Assembly: GCF_026151205.1 (NCBI RefSeq)
Contig: NC_087077.1
Location: forward strand, 1,736,001 to 1,800,000
Direction of reading: 5' to 3'
DNA: 64,000 nucleotides
Source: Bolinopsis microptera
Taxonomy: Eukaryota > Ctenophora > Tentaculata > Lobata > Bolinopsidae
Positions within the stretch are counted from its first letter, which is position 1. Every line of letters starts with the position of its first letter. Below the pieces are notes generated by a model, which searched no databases, was not told the DNA's origin, and saw only the letters and a list, made by a program, of their open reading frames with translations. Position numbers and translations under genes: made by a program. Of the stretch, positions 41,376 through 64,000 are shown one piece after another.

Positions 41376-42260
41376 CCAGCGAACGCCGCGGGCTTCATAC
41401 GTCGCACAAAATGATTGAATTTCACTTTTAAAATCTCCTCAAGCTTCATGTTAAGTCAAATTACGTATGTTTAGTTTTAAAGTAATCTTGTTCTTTAGAT
41501 AATTGTCTCAATAATCGAATATCGAAGAGTTCAATTCAATCCAAGGAAAATTGTTCAAACTATGAGTGATCATGAATAAAAAATGGATAATTTACACGTA
41601 AAATTTGCCTCAAAATTTGTTTTGAAAAATAACCATAACTCTGGCTATGATTTAAATTTTGAAAATTTAAAATGCTAGTGCCGCGCACAAAAATGTTCCG
41701 CGCATTTAAAACGTGTCGATAATGCGCCCAAACCAATGTCGCGTTGGATAATAGTGAATAAGCTGGTTGAATTCACAATTTTCATTTTTTGTTACAGTTT
41801 GTTGCTTTGTGTGGCAGCCATATTGGTTTTGTGCGTGCGCAACTATTGCGCGCTATCTACATATCTTACCGTTAAATGTACGTTTACAGATTTAATCGAG
41901 ATCTTTGCGAGGCTTTCATAATTATGTAATATGTATGATATAGCTTGATATGCTGTTACTTCAAATTGCTGTAATTTCTATTTATATTGACTTAAGTCGA
42001 GTACAAAATGAAATTATTTGCTCTCTAATTTTAAGGATGACGACCTGCAACTGAAATTGAGTGATATTCGACTATTTCAATTTAGATTCGCTAGTCAACA
42101 AAATGGTTGCTCACTCCGAAATAACGACTTTCAAGTAATGGTATGTACCCTATTTTTTACAACAAGGCTCCCAGCATTATAGTAAAACATAGACAATAGA
42201 CAATATTTTAATATAAACTATAATTAATTTTTGACCGGGAACATTCAGCAGTTAACTTTG

Positions 42261-45200
42261 TCGTATTTTAAAACAAGTTACTCGGGCCCCGTTCGTAGAG
42301 AAGATAGATTTGCTGTGTTTTAAAACAAGTTACTCGTGCCCAGTTCGCAGAGAAGATAGATTTGCTGTATTTTAAAACAAGTTACCCGTGCCCAGTTCGC
42401 AGAGAAGATAGATTTGCTGTATTTTAAAACAAGTTACTCGTGCCCAGTTTGCAGAGATTATAGATTTGCTGTATTTCAAAACAAGTAACTCGGGCCCAGT
42501 TCGCAGAGAATATAGATTTGCTGTATTTCAAAACAAGTAACTCGGGCCCAGTTCGCAGAGAAGATAGATTTGCTGTATTTTAAAACAAGTAACTCGGGCC
42601 CAGTTCGTAGAGAAGATAGATTTGCTGTATTTTAAAACAAGTAACTCGGGCCCAGTTCGCAGAGAAGATAGATTTGCTGTATTTTAAAACAAGTAACCAG
42701 TTTGCAGAGAAGATAGATTTGCTGTATTTTAAAACAAGTAACTCGTGCCCAGTTTGCAGAGAAGATAGATTTGCTGTATTTTAAAACAAGTAACTCGTGC
42801 CCAGTTTGCAGAGAAGATAGATTTGCTGTATTTTAAAACAAGTAACTCGTGCCCAGTTTGCAGAGAAGATAGATTTGCTGTATTTTAAAACAAGTGACTC
42901 GTGCCCAGTTCGCAGAGAAGATAGATTTGCTGTATTTTAAAACAAGTGACTCGTGCCCAGTTCGCAGAGAAGATAGATTTGCTGTATTTTAAAACAAGTA
43001 AACAGTTTGCAGAGAAGATAGATTTGCTGTATTTTAAAACAAGTAACTCGGGCCCAGTTTGCAGAGGAGATAGATTTGCTGTATTTTAAAACAAGTAACT
43101 CGTGCCCAGTTCGCAGAGAATATAGATTTGCTGTATTTTAAAACAAGTAACTCGTGCCCAGTTCGTAGAGAAGATAGATTTGCTGTATTTTAAAACAAGT
43201 AACTCGGGCCCAGTTCGCAGAGAAGATAGATTTGCTGTATTTTAAAACAAGTAACCAGTTTGCAGAGAAGATAGATTTGCTGTATTTTAAAACAAGTAAC
43301 TCGTGCCCAGTTTGCAGAGAAGATAGATTTGCTGTATTTTAAAACAAGTAACTCGTGCCCAGTTTGCAGAGAAGATAGATTTGCTGTATTTTAAAACAAG
43401 TAACTCGTGCCCAGTTTGCAGAGAAGATAGATTTGCTGTATTTTAAAACAAGTGACTCGTGCCCAGTTCGCAGAGAAGATAGATTTGCTGTATTTTAAAA
43501 CAAGTAAACAGTTTGCAGAGAAGATAGATTTGCTGTATTTTAAAACAAGTAACTCGTGCCCAGTTTGCAGAGAAGATAGATTTGCTGTATTTTAAAACAA
43601 GTAACTCGTGCCCAGTTTGCAGAGAAGATAGATTTGCTGTATTTTAAAACAAGTAACTCGTGCCCAGTTTGCAGAGAAGATAGATTTGCTGTATTTTAAA
43701 ACAAGTAACTCGTGCCCAGTTTGCAGAGAAGATAGATTTGCTGTATTTTAAAACAAGTAACTCGGGCCCAGTTCGTAGAGAAGATGGATTTGCTGTATTT
43801 TAAAACAAGTAACCAGTTTGCAGAGAAGATAGATTTGCTGTATTTTAAAACAAGTAACTCGTGCCCAGTTCGTAGAGAAGATAGATTTGCTGTATTTCAA
43901 AACAAGTAACTCGGGCCCAGTTCGCAGAGAAGATAGATTTGCTGTATCTTAAAACAAGTAAACAGTTTGCAGAGAAGATAGATTTGCTGTATTTTAAAAC
44001 AAGTAACTCGTGCCCAGTTTGCAGAGAAGATAGATTTGCTGTATTTTAAAACAAGTAACTCGTGCCCAGTTTGCAGAGAAGATAGATTTGCTGTATTTTA
44101 AAACAAGTAACTCGTGCCCAGTTTGCAGAGAAGATAGATTTGCTGTATTTTAAAACAAGTAACTCGTGCCCAGTTTGCAGAGAAGATAGATTTGCTGTAT
44201 TTTAAAACAAGTAACTCGTGCCCAGTTTGCAGAGAAGATAGATTTGCTGTATTTTAAAACAAGTAACTCGTGCCCAGTTTGCAGAGAAGATAGATTTGCT
44301 GTATTTTAAAACAAGTAACTCGTGCCCAGTTTGCAGAGAAGATAGATTTGCTGTATTTTAAAACAAGTAACTCGTGCCCAGTTTGCAGAGAAGATAGATT
44401 TGCTGTATTTTAAAACAAGTAAACAGTTTGCAGAGAAGATAGATTTGCTGTATTTTAAAACAAGTAACTCGTGCCCAGTTCGCAGAGAATATAGATTTGC
44501 TGTATTTCAAAACAAGTAACTCGTGCCCAGTTTGCAGAGAAGATAGATTTGCTGTATTTTAAAACAAGTAACTCGTGCCCAGTTTGCAGAGAAGATAGAT
44601 TTGCTGTATTTTAAAACAAGTTACCCGTGCCCAGTTCGCAGAGAAGATAGATTTGCTGTATTTTAAAACAAGTTACCCGTGCCCAGTTCGCAGAGAAGAT
44701 AGATATGCTGTATTTTAAAACAAGTGACTCGTGCCCAGTTCGCAGAGAAGATAGATTTGCTGTATTTTAAAACAAGTAACTCGTGCCCAGTTTGCAGAGA
44801 AGATAGATTTGCTGTATCTTAAAACAAGTAACTCGTGCCCAGTTCGCAGAGAATATAGATTTGCTGTATTTCAAAACAAGTAACTCGGGCCCAGTTCGCA
44901 GAGAAGATAGATTTGCTGTATTTTAAAACAAGTAAACAGTTTGCAGAGAAGATAGATTTGCTGTATTTTAAAACAAGTAACTCGTGCCCAGTTTGCAGAG
45001 GAGATAGATTTGCTGTATTTTAAAACAAGTGACTCGTGCCCAGTTTGCAGAGAAGATAGATTTGCTGTATTTTAAAACAATTAACTCGTGCCCAGTTCGC
45101 AGAGAATATAGATTTGCTGTATTTCAAAACAAGTAACTCGTGCCCAGTTTGCAGAGAAGATAGATTTGCTGTATTTTAAAACAAGTAACTCGTGCCCAGT

Positions 45201-45845
45201 TTGCAGAGAAGATAGATTTGCTGTATTTTAAAACAAGTTACCCGTGCCCAGTTCGCAGAGAAGATAGATTTGCTGTATTTTAAAACAAGTTACCCGTGCC
45301 CAGTTCGCAGAGAAGATAGATATGCTGTATTTTAAAACAAGTGACTCGTGCCCAGTTCGCAGAGAAGATAGATTTGCTGTATTTTAAAACAAGTAACTCG
45401 TGCCCAGTTTGCAGAGAAGATAGATTTGCTGTATCTTAAAACAAGTAACTCGTGCCCAGTTCGCAGAGAATATAGATTTGCTGTATTTCAAAACAAGTAA
45501 CTCGGGCCCAGTTCGCAGAGAAGATAGATTTGCTGTATTTTAAAACAAGTAAACAGTTTGCAGAGAAGATAGATTTGCTGTATTTTAAAACAAGTAACTC
45601 GTGCCCAGTTTGCAGAGGAGATAGATTTGCTGTATTTTAAAACAAGTAACTCGTGCCCAGTTTGCAGAGAAGATAGATTTGCTGTATTTTAAAACAAGTA
45701 ACTCGTGCCCAGTTCGCAGAGAATATAGATTTGCTGTATTTCAAAACAAGTTACTCGTGCCCACTCCGAGAAGATAGATTTGCTGTATTTTAAAACAAGT
45801 TACTCGTGCCCAGTTCGTAGAGAAATCAGAAAATAGATTTACTGT
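42261..45845 (+). repeat. Satellite: about 70 tandem 52-bp units with higher-order structure
   Basis: The unit core is GATAGATTTGCTGTATTTTA, followed by AAACAAGTAACTCGTGCCCA and GTTTGCAGAGAA. Most units are 52 bp; recurrent short units (AAGTAAACAGTTTGC or AAGTAACCAGTTTGC) are 45 bp because the CTCGTGC part is lost. Higher-order copies are visible. A block around 44480-45095 is repeated 617 bases later (11 x 52 + 45), including a rare GATATGCTG variant at 44702 and 45319. An earlier block repeats with a 558-base offset (42691 and 43249). There is no coding potential. This is classic unequal-exchange satellite structure. Confidence 0.95.
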
Positions 45846-47039
45846 AGTTGTCAGTTTACGGACAAATAAAGTCGAAAAGCATTAATCAAAATACGTTTTT
45901 GGCTGTCCCAAAATTTCGGATTCTTTTTCTGGAGTTTGGAATTGGCGGGAATTTTAAAACTCTCGTTGTGGTACGTACCAAACCAATATTTTCAGCGCAG
46001 AGTTTTAGCGCGCGCCGAGAGCACACGCGTATTTTTGCATTGAAGTCGCGCGTTATTTGCACGTGCACTTCTACAGATTAAAATTAGGAGAGGGCCCTTA
46101 CTGCTTACATTACTAAGTTGTTATGTAGTAATATTGTGAATTTGTCCGAAACTGGAAACAAATCTTGTAAAATTTTACGAATAGAAGTTATATAATAGTA
46201 TTACTTGACTGTAAAAATTTACTGAGTTTCACTTCCATATTTCAGGATCCGACCGCTGATATTAAAATTGAAGAGTTAGATTTCATTGGAACATGGAATT
46301 ACTGTAATGGAAAATAAAACAGGTCTTGCTGAGGATGAAGAAATGTTATGTGGGGAGAAAATGGGCTACTGGAAGTGGACCTTCTTAAACAAAGACGACT
46401 TTCACAAAATAAAATGTTTAAAAGATCACGGTCGCGGCATCGAACCCTGGACGCTTCCCCTGCCACGGTCAGACACTCGAGATTAGTACTAGTAGTGTGC
46501 GCTACTCGAGCTGTTGATATATGAGTTCTTCGGTGTTATTTATATAATTGTAATATGTAATGACTGACAGTGCGAGATATCTTTTTTGTTTCTATTTGAT
46601 GTGTTTAGTGTTTGTGTTGCATTCTAATATAAACCGCGTATTAGTTTCGTGTCAGTTTTAAATTTGATAAGTTTATCTTTAAACTGTATTTATTAGCAGT
46701 AATAGTTACATTTTGGTATTATACCTATATTTATTTTTGTAATACTGTTGTATAATGCTGTTTCTTCCTCATTGTAGCTTACATATAGGATAGCATACTT
46801 TGCTCTGATCTTTAATCACAGTTGACAATACTTGATTAGAGTTAATGATTGTACGCGTTTGAAATCTTGATTTGATATCATTATAACCTTTACTAATGTT
46901 CAGATGAATGAATTTGATGTTTTATTTTTCCACGGCACTATTGAAAATCCTTTAAGGGATAGAATCGGCACTGTCAAATATCTTTAAAAGGTTCGTAAAC
47001 GGAATTACAGTCGATCTCCTGACAAATTTATGTCGAAAA
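45846..47039. other. Unassigned DNA after the satellite
   Basis: No gene can be supported. At 46245 a CAG follows a weak pyrimidine stretch and is followed by 23 open codons (DPTADIKIEELDFIG and onward). On the minus strand near 46437-46447 there is a B-box-like GGTTCGATGCC, hinting at a tRNA-derived SINE remnant, without a convincing A box. Confidence 0.35.
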
Positions 47040-48743
47040 TTTGTTTTAACACGCGCAGCAATATGAAGCCCGCGGCTTTCGCCGGGGTGGAGATGCGAAG
47101 GACTGACATCGTGAATCAACCACTCCTACTAAATCGCTCGCCCAAATTTTAAGAAAATTATTGTGAAAAGGCTTGTATGTTTACAACTGCAGGACGCGCG
47201 CTGAGTTGGACTCGTCGACGGTCCAATATATGGAACAATTTTTTTACGAGTATCACCCGTTAGGAAAAGGCCCTTTAGGCGTGAAATTAATTTAACGGGT
47301 GATACTCGTAAAATATCTGTTCCATCGACGAGACCAACTCGGCGCGCGTCCTAGTAGGTTAAAAACCAACAAGAAATTGATCTGAATCGTTGACCATTGT
47401 TAATGATTTGGCCCGGCGCGCGCTACTTCATAGCAATTGCCATATGGCCATTTCGAGAAGAAAGCGGCGCGCGCTACTTCGAAGAAATTTAGACAAGTAA
47501 CATCCGTCAATCTGAATCGGTGTATTTTTGGGCGAATTAGTAAAAGCCGTTTTGACCATTGTTAATGGTCTGGCTGGCCCGGCGCGCGCTACTTCGTAGC
47601 ACTTGTCATCTTTCGAGAAGTGGCATGCAACGTATGTCAAGAAGAAAGCGGCGAGCGCTACTTCGAAGAAATTTAAACGAGTAACATCTCTTTGGCTCTG
47701 CTTCGCAGAGCAACGATCTAAAAAGGTTTACATCGTCAATCAACACCTAACAAAAAATGTTAATGCCTTAATATTGAATGACATATGCTATAGTGACGTA
47801 ACATTTACTGGGCCGCGCTCAGCCTGTCATTCCGCCTAATCTCTATTCGTTTACCAACATTAAAGCCTGGGGTCCTCAGGTAAGATAGTGGAGGTAACTT
47901 AGTTATCAGAGTCTAATATCAAAGTAAGTACCAAGTTACCGTTACCTAGTAACCAAGTTACCGAAAGTTTTGCTTCCGCACTGCTAGGACAGTTCACTGC
48001 ACTACTAGGATATTTCACTGCACTGCTAGGATAGTTCACTGCACTGCTAGGATGCGAAGCAAGAATGCTAGTTTGCGCGGCGCGTCGAAGCGGCGAAGTC
48101 CTCCAAGTCCATTATTAATAATAATGAACTAATAACCCGGCACACTAATAACCCGGCACGCTACTTTTGTTTTTGTAGCACTTGAATTTCGAGACTAAAA
48201 ATTAGCGACATTATTACATTGCTGATGATCAGTTGTAAAGTATTTTATGAATCAATTTGTTTTGCGTGCAATAATAATGATTGTCTGCATGATATATGTG
48301 ATTGACCATTGTTAATGATCTGGCCCGGCGCGCGTTCCTTCGTAGCACTTGCCATCGGTAAAAATATGTGATAGAACCATCAAAAACTGAATAAACTTAA
48401 ACTCATTTGTATTAGTAATAATAACTTTTGGAGGACTTCGCAGCTTCGACGCGCCGCGCAAACTAGCATTATTGCTTCGCAGAGCAACGATCTCGATGGA
48501 TTGACATCGTCAATCAATAATAACTTTTACAATTTACAATTTACCATGATTCTGCCGCGCGCCTTTTTATATTTGTTTTGATGTGCTTACAATGTAACAT
48601 GTAAAATATAACACTGCAGCCTGACTGCCTGAGCAAATTATGTAGTATAATGTTAGTTTGCAATTGAGCAAATCTAGTACATAGTACCAGTGGTTATCAT
48701 TATATTAGATTTAGCGCTTGGTGTTTATTAAATTATTTTAGAC
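47040..48743. repeat. Mosaic of short GC-rich dispersed repeats
   Basis: At least two recurring segments occur besides R1. R2, GGAGGACTTCGC with CGACGCGCCGCGCAAAC, is at 48433-48520 (+), 48068-48105 (-) and 41222-41280 (+). R3, TTGACCATTGTTAATG followed by GGCCCGGCGCGCGCTACTTC, is at about 47390-47446, 47551-47612 and 48302-48356. Segments such as TGCTTCGCAGAGCAACGATC are shared by different copies. A direct repeat of CACTGCTAGGA-type 20-mers lies at 47985-48055. No gene is seen. Confidence 0.6.
47191..47352. mobile_element. Palindromic foldback MITE, 162 bp
   Basis: It starts AGGACGCGCGCTGAGTTGG and ends CCAACTCGGCGCGCGTCCT. The inner arms TTTACGAGTATCACCCGTTA and TAACGGGTGATACTCGTAAA are perfect complements around a short centre. 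The whole segment can fold into one long hairpin. No clear target duplication was identified. Confidence 0.75.
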
Positions 48744-48869
48744 TTTGTAGCGCGATGCACTACTGGGTCGCGCGCGCATCAAATAATGCTTCTCGCAACC
48801 ACTTCGGTAGATCGGCGAGATGCACCACTGTGCCTCACCGAGCTGCGAAGGATTGACATCGTGAATCAA
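48744..48869 (+). repeat. Dispersed repeat R1, copy c (longest)
   Basis: It runs from GTAGCGCGATGCACTACTGG through GGTAGATCGGCGAGATGCAC to GGATTGACATCGTGAATCAA. It is the best-preserved copy and fixes both borders by comparison with copy a. Confidence 0.65.
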
Positions 48870-49473
48870 TTTTAGACTTAAATATAACATTTTAAATTTC
48901 ATGGCACATCAATCTCTATACCAATATCTATATTGTGCGCGATGCTCTTTTTGAGCTTTTGTCAGGAAACTGCAAGCAAATTAACGCGTGATATTTGTAA
49001 AATATTTGTTATTAACTTGGAACTGACAACGAGCAATAGACTTTGGGGTGATTTGGAAGCAGCATTAAAAATGCATCGATTCAAGTTACATCGATTTAAG
49101 TTGGTTTCAATCAATAGGAGCTCTTTTATAAAAATCATGAAATTCGAGTGCAGAGTTTAACCTGCTCGTGAATTTTATTTTACCGGTTCCATATCACACT
49201 CGTCAACTGCAATCTCGCCCATGATACGGCTACTCTAATTCAAGACATCGTTTAGACTAGATACGAAAGTAAAAGCTTAGTTCACATTTACAATTAGAAT
49301 TAGAATTAGAATCAAATTTACACAGCTATATAATAAAAATAGTAAATAATTTAGAGATGCTTCGATCTGCTGTGCAGGACATTCAAATCAGTCGAAAACT
49401 TGTTTAAATGAGAACTGTTGTTAGAACGTCCACCTCTCTGACAGACAGTCTGAGTTCAGAAACGGAGGAGGGG
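48870..49473. other. Unassigned DNA
   Basis: No gene is seen; a 75-codon open frame at 48933-49160 shows no recognisable motif. A short TTAGAA tandem lies at about 49293-49310. Confidence 0.4.
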
Positions 49474-49751
49474 CAGTGGCATAACGAAGGGCCCCGCCAA
49501 CCCCGCCAAGGTGAACGTTTTTAGGGGCGCCAAATCATCGTTGTTTGAATGTTGGACAATTTTGAAACACTTAACTACAGTACCAGCAAAACTGCGTGTT
49601 TTGCTCTAGAAAAACACTTAGTGATTTAACTGGCGTATCCTCTAAAATGATCTAATTTGTTCACATTTAGGGAGGGGCGCCAAAAGGGGAGGGCGCTCCA
49701 ACAGGGGGTGCTTTTTTAGCGGGTATGCCAACAGGCAACGTTACGCCACTG
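49474..49751 (+). mobile_element. hAT-like MITE 2, 278 bp
   Basis: The terminal inverted repeats are CAGTGGCATAACG and CGTTACGCCACTG. A perfect 8-bp target duplication AGGAGGGG flanks it (49466-49473 and 49752-49759). The interior matches MITE 1: GAATGTTGGACAATTTTGAA, TTTGCTCTAGA and TTTAACTGGCG. 8-bp targets and a CAGTGGC terminus fit the hAT superfamily. It has no coding capacity. Confidence 0.88.
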
Positions 49752-49784
49752 AGGAGGGGGCCACATCATACCTAAGGCTAAGAT

Positions 49785-49910
49785 GGGCGCCAAATCATTA
49801 TTTTAATGTGGGAAATATTGAAATACTCAACCTATTTATGTACTGGGAAAATTGCATGTTTGGCTCCATATATTATTTAGAAATTTTACTGGCAAATCTT
49901 CACTCTGTGT
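49785..49910 (+). repeat. Diverged MITE remnant
   Basis: GGGCGCCAAATCATTATTTT, TACTGGGAAAATTGCATGTT and AAATTTTACTGGC match the MITE interior in order, but the ends are lost. It directly follows MITE 2 and is older by divergence. Confidence 0.55.
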
Positions 49911-50457
49911 AAGGAAAACAAAATCTCGTAGTTTTTCCAAGTGTGAATGTGACAAAATAATAAATAGATAACTATATCCCAATTGATTTCATATCATCAC
50001 ACATACTTAACGAAAAAGGTAAAATTATTAAACGAACTACTCCAAAGATACAATTGCATATTATGTAATCAATCGTAAGCTACAAAATCTCAAAAGATCA
50101 CCAATCTACCAATATATTTTAAATATTGTTTTAGTACTTTTTAGATAATATAATATTATCCTTTATTTACAATCGAATAATATAATAACAATCATAATCT
50201 CCCTTGTTGATAAATTTTAAAAGAAAAATAAAAATCTAATTTCAATGTCTTGTTAAATTACACCACACGCAACCTAAGCCATGCCTTTTACAAAATAATT
50301 ATAAACTAATGGTTACGGTTTACTCAAAAATAAAATGCTATAATAACTCCATGTTCTTGATGATAATCTTAAGGTATGCTCAGGATGATTAAACTGTGAA
50401 AGATTCTATGTTTTTAATCAGAGGAGAATATCCGGAACTTAAATTTATCTTCCCAAG
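49911..50457 (+). promoter_or_regulatory. Upstream region and 5' UTR of the SEC14L1-like gene
   Basis: AT-rich, with no repeat recognised. The start of transcription is not visible; the ATG at 50458 sits in CCCAAGATGC. No TATA element can be assigned. An upstream non-coding exon remains possible. Confidence 0.35.
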
Positions 50458-62723
<12,266 letters not shown>

Positions 62724-63111
62724 GTGGGATACAACTTACAATGTTTTTAGAAAATTAACTTGTTTTGTATTGAAGGACCGAGCCGATCGCGATGCTGAGC
62801 ATTTCTCTAGAAAAATCCGAAAGAGTAAAATCGAAAATGAAAAAAAAGACAATGCTATTCTAGGTCGCACAATAAGCAAGGTCATACGGGAGGGGCCTAC
62901 TAGTTTTAATGAAAAATGTTCGAATAAAACCAAGAAATAAGTATATTGACAAAAACCTAAAAACGTGTTCAACTAAATCTGCTAAAATTGATCTCATTAA
63001 TTTTTAAAGTGTAAAATTCATTATAAGTCCAACTTTAATGCAAAGCAGCAAAAACTTGAAACTTTAAAAGATAGACCCCTGGGTTCTTTGCTCCAAATCA
63101 ATCCTCAGTAC
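62724..63111. other. SEC14L1-like intron 8, first part
   Basis: No coding exon or repeat is recognised between the exon 8 donor and the antisense ShKT gene. Confidence 0.45.
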
Positions 63112-63441
63112 TCAGTAGTTAATACAATGTCTGCAAGTCTTCCGACAGCGCTCCCCTATAGGATTGAGTCTGTCATTGCACTCTCCCCTCGCCTTCCCCA
63201 TCTCACATTTCATACTAGGATCATCATCACAGCAATCCGCACAAGTCTTCTCACAGTTTGCCGCAAAAGGGCCGATTGTAGTACACTTGCCTTGTTTCCG
63301 CCCTTCTTCACATTCTTCATCTGGGTGAAGGTTGATGCACTTTTGGTGTTCCTCGTGGTGACCAAGCTCTTCCATACACCCTGTCCTCCTCCAGAAGAGT
63401 AGCAGGGTGGTGAGGGTTAGCAGCACTCTTCTGGGTACCAT
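63112..63441 (-). CDS. Secreted protein with two ShKT domains (109 aa)
   Basis: The ORF from ATG 63441 has a hydrophobic leader (residues about 4-16, LLTLTTLLLFW) typical of a signal peptide, a short His/Glu-rich spacer, then two consecutive six-cysteine ShKT domains: C35, C44, C53, C63, C67, C70 and C71, C79, C88, C99, C103, C106. Both show the C-x3-C-x2-C ending (CEKTCADC, CRKTCRHC). ShKT domains occur in secreted cnidarian, nematode and other animal proteins, some of them potassium-channel-blocking toxins but many attached to enzymes or of unknown role; nothing here proves toxicity. It lies antisense within intron 8 of the SEC14L1-like gene, or beyond that gene if it ends early. A CCACAG just before the ATG could be a splice acceptor, so an upstream exon is possible. 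Confidence 0.85.
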   Translation of the reverse strand: MVPRRVLLTLTTLLLFWRRTGCMEELGHHEEHQKCINLHPDEECEEGRKQGKCTTIGPFAANCEKTCADCCDDDPSMKCEMGKARGECNDRLNPIGERCRKTCRHCINY

Positions 63442-64000
63442 TCTGTGGAATGTTTAGAGTTTAATGGAATGTGGACAATGGTTTTTGTGTAATTAGCTAG
63501 TTCTTTCAATTATTGCAGTCAGTTTATTGGGACTGGCAGTTCAATTTGAATGATTTAATCTCTTGGAGAGTTTCACTTGTAGACTGATCACGTGCCAGTG
63601 TGATTATATTGCTATTATATATAATATATTGGGTACCGTTTAAGAACATCGTTGACCTTTAAAAGGCATGAAATTGTTCGAGCTTAACTAGGAAAATCTC
63701 ACTGGACTCTTAGGGAAATGTAGCTTAGTGACAACTTCCTAAGAAACTGAATGTCAAATACCAAAAAATCTTTGAAATATTTGAATATTTCACCATATCA
63801 TTGAGTTCAAGACTGCACGTTACTGTTGTTGTGCCGATTTATGCAATACAGTATATTGAAATATATCTAGATAAAAACGGCCATATTGAAGGAATTAATG
63901 CACAATAATCAATATTATGTAAGTACTAAGTATACAAGGGAATACTCGATGAAGTTCAAAAAATGTGCTTCAAAAATGCTTATATTGAACAAAACGGATT
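63442..64000. other. Right end of window, no gene seen
   Basis: AT-rich; presumably the 5' flank of the ShKT gene and further intron of the SEC14L1-like gene. No further CRAL-TRIO exon was found. Confidence 0.4.

Larger units (their letters stand above)
40215..42260. other. Gene-poor DNA with dispersed GC-rich repeats
   Basis: No gene is called. Two copies of a CGCG-rich dispersed repeat (40837-40947 and 41301-41375) and one of another (41222-41280) are the only structured pieces. A 61-codon ORF at 41736-41921 with a hydrophobic stretch has no supporting context. Confidence 0.5.

Noticed and set aside
41736-41921. 61-residue ORF with a transmembrane-like stretch
   Set aside because: Short, in repeat-derived AT-rich DNA, no signal of conservation; hydrophobicity is expected from T-rich codons.
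42261-45845. CRISPR-like regular repeats
   Set aside because: The repeats are directly tandem with no unique spacers, and the DNA is from an animal; this is a satellite.
46246-46317. Terminal coding exon after a TTTCAG acceptor (DPTADIKIEELDFIG)
   Set aside because: No partner exon, no family similarity that I recognise, and the following ORF contains tRNA-like repeat sequence.
63088-63402. Plus-strand 104-residue ORF overlapping the ShKT gene
   Set aside because: It is the complement of the cysteine-rich coding sequence and has no motif of its own.

Overview
The window is nuclear DNA from an animal. It has spliced genes with GT/AG introns, a C2H2 zinc-finger gene cluster, five or more kinds of non-LTR retrotransposon, and an ortholog of the animal gene SEC14L1/SEC14L5. 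The lineage cannot be fixed from sequence alone. A cnidarian or another soft-bodied invertebrate fits best (two-ShKT secreted protein, hammerhead retrozyme array, LINE variety), but this is inference.

Layout. (1) 1-30047: a head-to-tail tandem array of one zinc-finger gene family, all on the minus strand. Each unit is a conserved N-terminal region (two atypical C2H2 fingers, four SUMO-type psi-K-x-E motifs, a KRKR basic stretch) plus 5-12 C-terminal fingers, separated by a recognisable spacer. Three copies are open (4022-5026, 9358-10704, 12616-13878). Four are broken by frameshifts, stops or insertions (1-244, 867-2639, 5643-8811, 19195-25842). A leftover spacer without a gene lies at 29724-30047. 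(2) Mobile DNA splits the array: a tandem hammerhead-ribozyme element (5834-7568), a TA-flanked Tc1/mariner-like non-autonomous element (11187-12470), and LINEs at 14421-19103, 20475-24981 (with two others nested inside), 26128-29723 and 30048-31505. (3) 32846-40206: a hAT-like MITE split by a LINE whose first ORF encodes an AlkB-type 2-oxoglutarate/Fe(II) dioxygenase domain followed by a coiled coil and an SGNH hydrolase domain. That LINE is itself split by an RTE-like LINE. Target-site duplications (TSDs) let each layer be peeled back. (4) 40207-50457: gene-poor DNA with dispersed GC-rich repeats, a 3.6 kb satellite of 52-bp units (42261-45845), a palindromic MITE and a second hAT-like MITE (49474-49751). 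(5) 50458 to beyond 62723: eight plus-strand coding exons of a SEC14L1/5-like gene covering the PRELI/MSF1 domain and the start of the CRAL-TRIO region; the rest lies past the window. Its introns hold a 1.5 kb foldback element built of AGCGCT repeats (58284-59785), a CpG-rich tract and, antisense in intron 8, a secreted two-ShKT-domain gene (63112-63441).

Most notable: six identical hammerhead ribozymes in a 278-bp tandem array that also carries tRNA-like pol III boxes on the same strand; the AlkB-SGNH LINE; a 38-nt 5' leader shared exactly by two otherwise different LINEs; and the AGCGCT foldback element with an 8-bp TSD.
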